DNA of 64,000 nt, from positions 33,354,501-33,418,500 of the forward strand of contig OX327684.1 of assembly GCA_946807835.1 (NCBI GenBank), given 5' to 3'. Shown in pieces: positions 33,467-44,875 of the stretch. The translations under genes and the position numbers were made by a program. Positions within the stretch are counted from its first letter, which is position 1. Each line of letters starts with the position of its first letter. Origin of the DNA: Ailanthus altissimus. Lineage: Eukaryota > Streptophyta > Magnoliopsida > Sapindales > Simaroubaceae. The notes below the pieces were generated by a model. It saw only the letters and a program-made list of their open reading frames with translations. It did not search any database and was not told where the DNA came from.

Positions 33467-35130
33467 ATGGATAGGCGTCGCCGGAAGCAAGCCAAGACTA
33501 GTAGTTGTTGCTCTGAAGGTGACTTTTTTTTCAAATTACCAATTTTTTTTTACTCTTCTGTAATTAATGTGAAACCAGTTCCTCGTCTGGTTCTTTCCTT
33601 AATAATTCATTTAATGCTTCAGTCATAGTTTTTTTTTTCTATTTTTTTTTGCTTATTCTTTTTCTGGTAATTTTTTTTTCGTATCTCTTTCACTTGATAA
33701 ACCCATTTGCTTTCTTTGTAATATTATTATCATTGGGTGGTGCGTTAGCTTCTCTAATGTTGTTGTTGCAGAAGTGAGCAGTATTGAATGGGAGTTCATA
33801 AACATGTCGGAACAGGAAGAAGATCTCATTTATAGAATGTACAAACTCGTTGGAGACAGGTAACCGAACTTAAACTGAAACATTGAATCAGAAAAAGTAC
33901 CTTTTCTCGGCGCCAAATAATTTTTTTAAAAAAAGAAAAAGTACATATTTATTCAACAATAATTTCGGGGCCTTTTTTAATCATTCAAAAGAGTAACTAT
34001 GGCTACTTAGTTGCATCCTCTGGTTCAGCACCATCAGTAGTATTTTTTGTTTTAAGAAACGAAAGCTATTTTTGGAATCAATATGAGTCATGACTGCTTG
34101 CAGAGCTTCTTGTATTTAAGTTTTTTTTTTCCCTAAATGACTCTTTTACCCTCACTTAATTCAAGTGCCTTCAATTTTTTTTTCTTTATTTTAGAAGCTT
34201 TTACTTACTGTCTGACTCAGCACCATTCGTTTCGGCTTCATCTTCAAACAACCAAAAACAAAAATCTTTCTTTAAATATATTTATCATATATATTACTTG
34301 TCTTTATAAAAATTACTCTAAAATGAGCTATATACTAAACTTAAGAGAGTTAACCATTGATAATAGGACATAAATATATTTAGTCGGACAAGCCCAGCAG
34401 CCAAGAGTTGAATTTAATTTCGTAAATTATCCCTCCAGAATATTAATGTGGGGTTTGATGTACATCTTTCTGATAGGATCTATTTCTTTTGCTTAAAATT
34501 TACATAAGTACATTAGGTGGGGAAAAAAGAACTCACCGATGATTCAATTTCTTTGGAAGTTTTACCAGTCAAACTGTGAAAAGTAATGTGACATTTGAAG
34601 CAAATCTTATAAGCTTTATACTCATATACGATGAATCCCATTTTCTGATGAGGCCCTTTTAACCTAAAAAGAATAACCATCTACTGTTTGGGTTGTTAGA
34701 TCAGAGTCTATCGAGAAGTATTTCAAGCTCTGCACAATTATTACCAGCCAAATTCTTTCCATTATTTTAAAGCGTCACGGACCATATTATATTATTAACC
34801 TGATAACCTTATAATTGGAAAGAGAAATTATTGCTGTTCACTTTTGACGTGTGACATTGTCTCATTGATATGTTAGCAAAACTAAACGACGAAACAAGCA
34901 TGGACACCACACACAAAACTCTTTTAACTTGTTGGGACTTCGGAGATTTATACCATTACTGAAAAAATAAAATAGTGCCAAAGCTTACACGAGTTAATTT
35001 GTTCAGGTGGGCGCTGATTGCGGGGCGGATTCCGGGTCGAAAAGCAGAAGAAATAGAGAGGTTTTGGATTATGAGACATGGGGAAGTGTTTGCCAGTCGA
35101 CGAAGAGAGCTTAAGAGATATAATTCTTAA
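33467..35130 (+). CDS. Single-repeat R3 MYB, CPC/ETC/TRY type
   Basis: There are three exons: 33467-33518, 33772-33859 and 35007-35130 (TAA). They give only 87 residues, the usual size of this family. The R3 repeat runs from about residue 23 to 75, with Trp in IEWEFINMSEQEEDLI, then DRWALIAGRIPGRKAEEIERFW. The bHLH-binding signature DLx2Rx3Lx6Lx3R is complete (D-L, R, L, L and R in DLIYRMYKLVGDRWALIAGR). There is no activation domain, so it should act as a competitor that displaces R2R3 MYBs from GL3/EGL3-type bHLH-WD40 complexes and so affects trichome, root-hair and possibly flavonoid genes. Its position next to CENH3 matches ETC1 in Arabidopsis; the sequence alone does not separate ETC1, ETC3 and CPC. 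Confidence 0.92.
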
Positions 35131-36065
35131 TCCATTTCTCATCACTTTATGAGAAAATTTCATTCTCTCTCTCTCTCTCTCTTTTTTTTTTTGGATTGAA
35201 TGGGTTCTCTTTTTACTCCTTTTCTAAGACTTTCTTTTATGTACAAGCCGGTCAAAGTAGTTGCATGCTAAGAGCTTAATATATTTCTTTGAGTTTCTCT
35301 TCTCGCACGCAATACCGACCACAAGAAATGAGATCTACTGATTATTATTTGGTCATATTTAACTTTGCTTTTAGAAGGGGTTGAAGGTTGATATTTGATC
35401 GATCAGTCTCTATCTGACCTGCTTCCAAGTCGAAACTTGGGCCACAAAATCATTCCATCTTGCTTCCGACAGTCCACTTGTCAAGTTTAACACATCAATA
35501 ACTTAATGAATTTGGGTCACGTCATTTTCAAACATTATTCACTTCCTTACACAAGCTTTCAATTATTGAAGGTAGGGTTTGATTAATTATCAGGCATGTG
35601 AAACTTATCCAAAATGATTTTGATCAAAAAGGCCTTGAAGTCATATATCATTTTTCAAAGGAGGTATTTGTCCGAAGTGGTCTACCGGGCTACTTCTCTG
35701 GTGGTTGGGATGTATTTATTCGGTTTCTTACATTTATTGAAGCAGAATATAAACTCGGACCATGCAATTAAATTGTAAAATCATAGTGGCATGGGTCGTC
35801 GTTCACCAAATCATAAAAAGCATAATCTCGGAGTTAACAGTACAAGTTAGGCTATCTACTTCAAATTCAAGACGTGGGCTCTTCTTTGTTTAATTAGGTT
35901 TTGGATCCCCTTCTTAATATCCAATCGTACATTATCCATTTTTTAATGTACGACGACTATGAATCACTAGAGATCCAAGCTCATAAATACCAAACTTGCA
36001 CAAAGTACAATGTAAATTTTAAATGCTTGCTTAAAAAATGCACATCATTCATTGTTCATCAGTCA

Positions 36066-36101
36066 ACACGCGCGCGCTCGTACGCGGCCGCGGGGTCCGG
36101 C
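36066..36101. other. Isolated GC-rich patch
   Basis: The patch reads ACGCGCGCGCTCGTACGCGG, then CCGCGGGGTCCGGCGC, and is packed with CpG in AT-rich surroundings. It is too short to be a CpG island and no gene start is seen beside it. Confidence 0.5.
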
Positions 36102-39100
36102 GCTTCAGTTAGTAATTAGGAATGAGAAAGTAAGTTGGGCTTGGGCATGGTTTCGTTGCCCTTCCACGATCCGCCAGTCCAATAGTCATTTACTTATATA
36201 TTGTCTTTTACCCAAAGCCATTAAAAGTTTGTGTTTTTTTTTTTAAATAATAATATACTTGTCAATTTATATTTAAAATTATTTTTATTTTAATTGATGT
36301 GACTTGTATCAATTAAACGATGAATTTTGTAAGTTTTAGGTTAACTATTACTCTTTTTTTATCAATACATTTCATGTCATTTAAAATAAGTAGAAATTAA
36401 GATGTTAGTTAAAAAAATGTATAGTATTTTTTAAAAAAACTAATAAAATTACATTTTTCTGATGGTTATGACCTTTCAATTAAAATCAAATTTTCTATTT
36501 CAAAATTTCCTCCCGCAAATTAAAAAGAGTATTACAATCTTTCTTAAATAATATTTTTTTATATTTCAAACGATATGTCAAATTACTCTTAAGTGATGAA
36601 ATGATGTAATTAGTGGTTTTCAAAATTATAAATATTAGAAATTCAATAAATACATGACCTATCACTTATAAAGAAAACAAATATTAAGATATCAATTGAG
36701 AAATACAATATTATTCAATTTGAAAAAAAATAAATGAAGGAGTGTTATCAAGAAGTCACAATTGCAAAATTACGGTAATCATTTTTGTGAGAGAATGGAT
36801 ACCGTAGCAGAAACCTTGTATTATCCACTCATATTGAAATGTAGTTGTTTCAGACACTGGTTGTAGCTTTAAAAAATGAAAAGAGAGATGCTTGGCCCAC
36901 TATCACAGATCAGGATTTCCAACTTTAAATGACAGAGAGTTGCTAAATTCACTTCATCATTTTCTTACAAAGCCCACAATCAACCAAGACGAGTTGGATT
37001 CAGAAAATACTGGGTTTATTTGTAACATTGATCCATGATCCGTTACTTTGATGACTTTTGAAGCCACCCTTTAGTCCAGCACGGACCCAGCGACCCAAAC
37101 CTGGAGCAAAAGCACGTCGGGTTTGAAATTAGACATTTGTTTTGTTTCTATTTTTATGTTTTGGTATTTTAGTTATTTTAAACTACGATGAATGGTCTAG
37201 GTTCAGATAACCTGACCTCCGTGGATAAACGAGTCGCAGATTCGCAATTGAACCGTAAACAATCTCCAACTCCAAACGTGTAACTCCACTAATTTACAAA
37301 TAATTAGAGTTTGATCAGATTCACAAACAACTTGCATTAAGTTGATATAATTTATATCTTTTTTTTTTTTACATGAACTCCAATCCCTACGATTTGATTT
37401 GAGTGGCCAAGAGTGTGATTGGACGCGTTAATCAAAGGATAGCAGTCCTTTTCGTTTCCTTTCCCACATCACTTCTTGACGCGGTACGCGTAGTTCTTCA
37501 GCTCAAATTTGAAGTCGACGATTTGACAGTAATTTTTGTCGTTAACCAAAAAAAATTAATTTATTAAATAATATTAATTTATATATATATACTATTTTTT
37601 TTAATTTTTTTATCTAATGTAATGTAGATGTGATATTTTTTGGGTCCAATTATATGATATTTTTGTTGTTTAAATTCAAAAATCAACTTGTACGATTCGG
37701 TATTGTTATTCATAATAAACATATTATTTAAGAGGTAATCTATATTAAAGTTTAAGATATAATTTTTAAGATTTTATTATAATGATAGAAGATTGATTTG
37801 ATTATCATCTAATAAGAGTCTCGTACAATCTTGCTTTATAATGATTGATTTGATTTGACATATGGGGGGAAATTTTGACCATTTATCACCCTGAATGAAA
37901 TCAAAACTTGAATGAATTCCTCGTGGTTTAGACTACAATGTTGGAACCAAGTGGAAACATATCATCCCATTTAGACGTGGATATTGGTTGCCTCTTTCTC
38001 ACCAAAATTCACTACGACTATTTACAATTTTTGACTCGTTCATAATCAGATGCATATATATAAATATATGGCCATAGGCCCACACGCTTTGTCTACGGAA
38101 TGAGAGGAAAACGATTGTACCGGGACCGTTTGTATTGTAATTTTGATTGGTTTCTCACCTTCTCGATCATAACTTTGTAATTTCCCGGAAGCTCGCAGCG
38201 CTTTTCCCATATTTTGCTTCCAGTGTAAAATCAACAACGAGAGTCTTGAAAAACGTGTTGTCGTAGAAATTTGAATTGATTTTGCTTTTGTGGTACTGTT
38301 TTTTCCATGGTTAGATATGCCGATTGGCACCAAGGGAAAAACATATTCCTTATTGAATGTCATGCTTCATCGTTCATATTTTTTATAGACAACAATGCCA
38401 TGTATATTTACTATACGTACCTAGGAGTGTTTGGCCCCGTTAGCTTCCTTGGAGCTTCTTTCGTGTTCATTGAAGAGAAGACTTTAATCCAACATTAGCA
38501 AACCTTTAAATGGGGAAAACAAATTAAACGTAGAAGAGGGTCTTCTTGTTGAGATAATTGAAATTTGAAAATGGAAGTTTTATTTTGTTTCTACACTCGT
38601 TTGAAACTACTCCGTTTAAGTTTAGGTTTTTATTTTATATAATAATAGTACTCAATTGTCTCTTATAAGAAATTGGGTAATTTTGAAATGATAATGAAAA
38701 AATAATAATAAAACTCATTCAATAATCATTCTTTTGTAAATGGCAATTGAAGCAAGTTATCCGCCGAGATCGTAAGAGGCGCGAGAATCAAGCTTAATAT
38801 ATAATACAATCTACCATAAACTAATAACAAATCCTTGATCGATATAAAACAATTGATATGGAGCATAAATTATTCCTTCATTCTAAAATAACTAGTGAAA
38901 TATTACGAGGAATTTCGACTATAATAATGCTAATAATAATAATATTGCATCCAAATATATGTTTTATCGGTAAAATCTGTGTATTTTATTATTTTTGGTC
39001 AAAGAGTCATTATAAATATTTATCTTTTTTTACGAGAGTTCTTTTCCCTCTATTTAGGGGTAGTCAAAACACAGTAAATATTTATATCTACTTATGAGGA

Positions 39101-39335
39101 CCTCCGTTACTTTATGCAAATCATTCTTTCTCTGTAGTGGCTAATAGGCTTCTTCGGCTATAGAGGTGTGTGTTAAGATATTATAAATATTTTATTCTTC
39201 TTATGAGGGCTTTTGTCGTAAAGTATTATTTTCTTGTAATAAGTTCCTCTTGTTTTAAAAGTATGTCCAAATATGCTTAAGTGTATAAATAATATATAAT
39301 CTCGATTGGTGTATATAATAGAATATTAGTGTTCA

Positions 39336-39383
39336 TAATAACAATAATAACAACAACAATAACAATAATAACAATAACAATAA
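39336..39383 (+). repeat. ATAACA / AACAAT microsatellite
   Basis: Imperfect trinucleotide repeat of AAC and AAT for about 48 bp. Confidence 0.8.
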
Positions 39384-39451
39384 AGTTAAATTTATTATTT
39401 TAATAATATGAATGCTTACCATTTCATGAGGGCCTGCAAAACATTGTGATA

Positions 39452-39656
39452 TTTGATAAAGCATAATTTTATAATTTTTAAATAATATTTTAATTTTTTT
39501 ATCTTAAATAATACGTTAAATAATTATTAAATAATAAAATAATAAAATTTTTAAATTTTTTATTATACCATTTCACTATATAATAATTACTTATATATTA
39601 TTTGAAATAAAAAATAAAATAACATATAAAAAATATAACCTTATTCTTTGATAAAA
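39452..39656. repeat. AT-rich MITE-like element, copy 1
   Basis: A self-complementary unit of about 205 bp. The left part, TTTGATAAAGCATAATTTTA, pairs with the right end, which reads AAATATAACCTTATTCTTTG. A related element lies at 40176-40350 in the same orientation. Confidence 0.55.
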
Positions 39657-40175
39657 TGTCAACATCTTATAACCCACTTATATTATTTTCACGTCTTTCA
39701 TCACGGTTGAGAAGTGGAGGGTGTTGAATTATTCAACAAAAGAAGAAAAAAACCTTTGAACATATGGTTTTAAACTATTTTTTTCTCGAATAAATAATGA
39801 AATTTTTTAAAACAATATTAAAAGTAATGATTGAGCATTCAGATACATTTAATTTTTAATAACATGATTTTAACTAGCTCTTATTTATTTTAATTATTTA
39901 TTTGAACTGTTTTGTTTAATAGGGCTGCCACTAAGCCCTTAAATGGCAAAACATTACAATTAGGGAGACCGAGTCTTTTGTGGGAGCGATGGTTTCCACT
40001 TTCTACAGTTAAATTACACTTACCCACTATAATTAATAATGTAAGAAGCGAAGCCAATTTATGAAATGCATTTCTATTCCACTTCTCCGTGTTCAATGTA
40101 TATAATTAAACTCCATACTATTTAACTCCCCAACAACTCTCATTTTTTTAATCAATAGAAAAATGATTCATTATA

Positions 40176-40350
40176 TTTATAAAGAATAATATTATATTTT
40201 TTAAATAATATTTTAATTCTTTTTTAAATAAATATATTAAATAATTATTAATTATACTATTTTATCGTTTAATAATTACTTACACATTCTTTAAAATAAA
40301 ATAATTAAAATATTATATTAAAAAAAATATAACATTACTTATTTATAAAA
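40176..40350. repeat. AT-rich MITE-like element, copy 2
   Basis: It shares with 39452-39656 the order TTTTTAAATAATATTTTAAT, TTAAATAATTATTAA, TTTAATAATTACTTA and AAAATATAAC, ending ATAAAATGTC. It is also self-complementary, with no coding capacity. Confidence 0.55.
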
Positions 40351-40512
40351 TGTCCAAGTACCTCGTAACCTCAACAATCATAACTATCTTTATCTTTTGA
40401 TACTCCGCAATCACTTATGGACAATGCTATCAATCATAAGCCTTAGGGCTAATTCAACTTATCCCGAAGTTGTGAGGACAAGAAAAAAAAAAAAGATTAG
40501 AAACAAATTTCA

Positions 40513-40556
40513 GAAAGCCGTGTTAGGGGCTTAAGAAAGCCGCGTTAAGGGCATAA
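40513..40556 (+). repeat. 22-bp tandem duplication
   Basis: GAAAGCCGTGTTAGGGGCTT+AA is followed directly by GAAAGCCGCGTTAAGGGCAT+AA; the two units differ at three positions. Confidence 0.8.
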
Positions 40557-41283
40557 GGCTTTCTCGTTTACTTTGCCAATATGAAAGAATAAATGTTTTA
40601 GACCAAAAAACAAAAAAAGAGGTGGACCTAAACAAACTGCATAAAGTGCAAAATTATATTCCGAATTTAATCTTCTAGTGGGCAAGCATGCCCGGCGTGG
40701 CGGCTTTAAATTGGACGCCGGGATTGGCACAATATACAACCGCAACCACGTGCAACGGACAGGAGCCCGTAAATTGTAATTCGTTGCATAAAATATATCG
40801 AAAGATTATCTAAACAAGTGATAAACCAACGATTAAGTTAATTAATTTATACAAATATATATATATAATTAATGAGTTGCTGTGGGCTACCTGTCTTGAT
40901 TGATATACGTGTAGCATGTCTCACATGTGGTATCTATCAACATTCAGCGTAAGCAAGGGGTAGCACATCACGCCATCAATCTACGTCACCTCGCCCAATC
41001 CCATTCTAAGTGACGAGTGAGCGCCAACGCGGAACTAGCTTTGAAGATTCTTGGTTACACATCACTGACTTTCCCTTATTTTAAATTTCTAATATTTTTA
41101 TTTTTTGTCTTTTCCCTGCTTCAATTTCATTCAATAATACATATAAGAGAGAGAGAGAGGTAGTGGTTTGAGTGAGTTTCAGATTTGAATTGGTCAGAGT
41201 TTGAAAGTTCTCTTTCATCACTATAATAACCCCATGACCAGAAACTGGTCCATTTGAGAAAGAACAAACCATTTTTTTTCATC

Positions 41284-41289
41284 AGTCAA
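41284..41289 (-). promoter_or_regulatory. W-box (TTGACT) upstream of the WRKY gene
   Basis: AGTCAA on the plus strand is TTGACT on the minus strand, about 470 bp upstream of the WRKY start codon. A second TTGACT lies on the plus strand at 41579-41584. WRKY factors bind this element and group III members often regulate themselves; autoregulation here is only inferred. Confidence 0.35.
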
Positions 41290-41578
41290 AAGTTTCTCTT
41301 TCCTCGCATTTCTCTCCTATATCTTCTCTTCTTCCCAACTTCTTCACAACTCAAGGCTTTTCTCTTTCTTAAGGTTTATATTATCTCACTCTTGAGATTT
41401 GGTGTTCTTAGGTCACATATCCTCACATTTTGGTTCTATTCATTACATAAACTAATGATCTCACACTGACCCACTTGTGTGCTTTCAGCTCATACGATCT
41501 CTATTCGTTTTTATGCTGGAATCTTCTTTGTTAAATTACCTCGAACTCAGTCTCATTTCAGCTAATCTACTTTGTGGT

Positions 41579-41584
41579 TTGACT
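41579..41584 (+). promoter_or_regulatory. Second W-box (TTGACT) upstream of the WRKY gene
   Basis: TTGACT lies 174-179 bp before the start codon, probably within or near the 5' UTR. It pairs with the inverted W-box at 41284-41289. Confidence 0.35.
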
Positions 41585-41757
41585 CCTCATTTTATGTCTT
41601 TTAGCAACTTCTTCCTGGCCCGAAAGTTGTAATATCTCTTCATAACATGATCTAGTGTATTCCCATTTCATTACTTTTGAGTACCAATCACAAGGTTACC
41701 CGCACTTTTCAAGGTATATTTTGTATAGTCTCGGACTCTTGTGGGTGAGCTTTCAAT

Positions 41758-43903
41758 ATGCAGAAGGCCATGGATAGGGAGCAAAAGGTTCTCATCAATG
41801 AGCTAACACAAGGGAGGGAGCTAGCAAAGCAGCTTAGGAACCATCTCAATCCTTGTTCCTCCCCCAAAACTCGCGAATTCTTAATCCAAAAAATTCTATG
41901 TTCTTATGAGAAAGCACTTTCGATGCTAAATTGTGGTGCTTCTGTGAATCTTAAGCGCGATATTAACATGCTGGAATTACCTTGTTCCTTTCCCATCAGT
42001 AGCCCAAAAAGCGAGGTTTCTGATGAAAATTGTAAAGACGTCTATAAGAAGAGGTAAATATTGAGGACATTCACCATACTTTGTTGACAATATTTCAATT
42101 TTCTAACTTTGATGAACAAGAATTTTATTTTAATTTTGGGCTTGTCTGCTTTCTTGTATTGTAGAAAGACAATGCCTCGGTGGACTGAGAAAGTAAAGGT
42201 TTGCTCGGAGACAGGATTAGAAGGGCCTCCTGATGATGGTTATTGCTGGAGAAAATATGGGCAAAAAGATATCCTTGGAGCTAATTTTCCAAGGTAGGAG
42301 ATTTTTACTTCAACTTTTCGTACGTCCATCATGTATGATTATGGAATTTAACTGGTCTAGCTTTGTCCACGAGGAAAAGGAGTCTTTGCTTAGTGACCTA
42401 AAATACGCAGTGTGATAGATATATCTTACCTTTTCACTAATACTTTTTTTTTTTGTTTCTCTTATCCAAATTTACAACACCTTTTTGTTTGTGCCACTCA
42501 TTTATGTTCATTTATCATAGTGGGGTATCAATCGAGAGATAAATATGAAATTAAAAGGATGCTCAGCAATCGGAAATAATAAAAACAAAAGAAGAAACAA
42601 TACAAAACAAAAATCTCAAAGAAGATATCTAGCTTTTTACCGGTCTATTAGATGATAAAGAGGGTACGTTTTGCATATAGTACTTGAAGTTATCCAGAGG
42701 CACCTACTTACAGTCTTGCAGCTAGGAGCTAGCTATACTAATAACTCAGTTTCAATTCTCTGAGCTCGTGGCAATGTTGAATTATGTTTTGCTCTTTTTT
42801 TTTTCCTGTTTCCTTTAATGCGGTTCATGCATCTGACGATTTTGATCATTCGGGTGTGTTGATGTTAGCAATTCATATCGTCCTTTTGTTCCATTTCCAT
42901 CTTTCCCTTTCCTTGTAGGCCATCATTCATATCCCGTCTTGTTTAGTTAAGAATTTAAAGCTAGTGGTAGTGGCTCAAAAATATCAAGCCAACGGTCCCC
43001 GAACACAAAAAACTGGTGGTCCTTAGTACTAGAGGATAGTGTTTTAGATTCAATTATTTCTCACTTTTGTCTTAGAAGTGCCAAGATAATGATGTTGAGT
43101 GTTACTTTTTCACATGTGCACAAATTTCCTATGAGATACATGCACTGTTTTTACCTTTCTGGAGTTTTTTCTCGCGCATAAATTCTCCTCTGGTCTTTAT
43201 TTCAACTTTTTGGGTTATATGAACACCTTTTTCACAATGAATTTTCGCAATTTGCAGAGGGTATTATAGGTGCACTCACCGTCATGCACAGGGTTGTTTG
43301 GCAACAAAACAAGTTCAAAGATCGGACGAGGATCCTACAATCTTTGAGGTGAACTATAAAGGGAGACATACATGTAGTCAAAACTCGCAATTAGCCATGG
43401 CTTCAACCTCATTATCGAAGGAAGGGTCCATTGAGCAAAAGAATCACCACGAAGAAAAACCAAAACAAGCACAGGAGGTGATACTCAATTCACAAGACAT
43501 CGTGATCAATTTCGGGACAGGGCATGGAGTTAAGACTGAGGAGTTGGACTATGGAGAGAACATCTTTGCTTCATTTTCTTTATCAAATGCATTGACGGGA
43601 GGGGAAAACGTCGGAGATAATTTGTTCTCAGAGACACTGATGGATAACAATTTCATGGGTGGCTTGTCTCCTACTTTTCTCTCTCCCACGACATCTGAAT
43701 CCAATTATTTTTCAATGTCGCCGTGCCATATGAACAACTTTGGACTAGGCCACAATGTCCAAACTTCAGAATCTGATCTCACAGAGATCATTTCAACCCC
43801 AACTTCAGTCACCAATTCGTCAATTGGGGATCTTGATTTCTCACAAGTTGAGGTGGAGTTGGACCCGAATTTCCATTTTGACAACTTGGATTTCTTCTCC
43901 TGA
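41758..43903 (+). CDS. Group III WRKY transcription factor (WRKY53/41-like)
   Basis: There are three exons: 41758-42053, 42165-42293 and 43258-43903 (TGA). They give 356 residues in consistent phase. Residues 1 to about 30 form a leucine-rich helical region (INELTQGRELAKQLRNHL) typical of the WRKY41/53/30/46 branch. The single WRKY domain has WRKYGQKDILGANFPRGYYR. Its zinc finger is C-x7-C (CTHRHAQGC), then about 23 residues, then HTC, which is the C2HC pattern that defines group III. The intron inside the domain follows the FPR codons, the conserved position. The C-terminal third is rich in Ser, Thr, Asn and acidic residues and probably activates transcription. Relatives control senescence, salicylate and defence responses. 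A second in-frame ATG at 41770 is a possible alternative start. Confidence 0.93.
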
Positions 43904-44875
43904 TCATAGGCGACAATTTAAGATAGATGGTGCACTTGGAGATCCTAAGCTCCCATTGAAATCTTCATGCATGCTAATCATTATCATATGAAAGTCTCGT
44001 GTGAAACAGGCGTAGAGACTTTTCTGGATTTAGTAGTTGATTTTGCAACTTACATCGTAACACCTTATTTTCTGTTTCCTTCACTGTATTTATTTGATTG
44101 ATGATTTTTGGTTTTGCAAGCGCTAAAGTCTAGGCAATAAATTATAATCTTGTCACGCGTAGAATTTTCGGACTTGTAAGCAGCATCAGTGCTATTTTTT
44201 ATGTTCGAAAAAGAAATGAATAACCTGTGAACAAGCAAAATTTTTAACCAAAAGGTGGATTCTTCTACCTAGTAACTGCCACATCATCTTTCCCTGCAAT
44301 AACTTATAGAATCCCACTTGCAAATCACAAAAGATTTTAGCATCAAATTATCAAGGTTTAAAATCTAAGTACAAAGTTCAAATATGTATGTGTAAACAGA
44401 TCTACCCGATCCATTTTTACTGATCCACGCATTTACCCAACTGGAAGTTATACAAGAAAGTATGAGTCTGAATCACGCTTAATGGAGTTCTGTGAAAACA
44501 CCAGAAAGATCAAAGATCTTGTATTCAAGCTTATATTGTCATGAAAGGCATGAACCTGTAGTCATTTCATCTTTATTTGCACTCCAGAAGGAAAGAAATA
44601 ATTAGAGTCGTAGGGACACACCACAACATAAATACTTAAATCAACGCCGGTGAAGAGTTAACGATTGCAAAATACGTTCAAATTTGTGCTGACCGCAGAA
44701 AGGAGTCTCCTTCATTTACAGTTTACAGGTACAGCCTTGCAAGAGTTGATTCAAAGTTGACGGCTGACAGCCTGACACAGGAGAATGAGAATTTATTGGA
44801 TCCAATAAGCCATGATAAGTTTAAAACAATAAATACACTCACAAAGGACACTGAGAAACCACATGCCTGAATTGG
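43904..44875. other. Convergent 3' region between WRKY and reductase genes
   Basis: This contains the 3' UTR of the WRKY gene and, from the other side, that of the reductase gene. No other feature was recognised. Confidence 0.6.

Larger units (their letters stand above)
35131..41757. other. Gene-poor intergenic region with small repeats
   Basis: About 6.6 kb in which I could support no gene. It contains a CT microsatellite (about 35164-35184), a very short GC-rich patch (36066-36101), an ATAACA microsatellite (39336-39383), two related AT-rich inverted-repeat elements (39452-39656 and 40176-40350) and a 22-bp tandem repeat (40513-40556). The final 700 bp probably hold the WRKY promoter and 5' UTR. 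Confidence 0.5.

Noticed and set aside
38046..38363. Minus-strand ORF of 105 codons
   Set aside because: No known domain, no exon context, and it ends in AT-rich DNA; it may be a repeat fragment but I cannot support a gene.
40545..40745. Minus-strand ORF of 66 codons
   Set aside because: No recognisable motif, and it overlaps a short tandem repeat; most likely chance.
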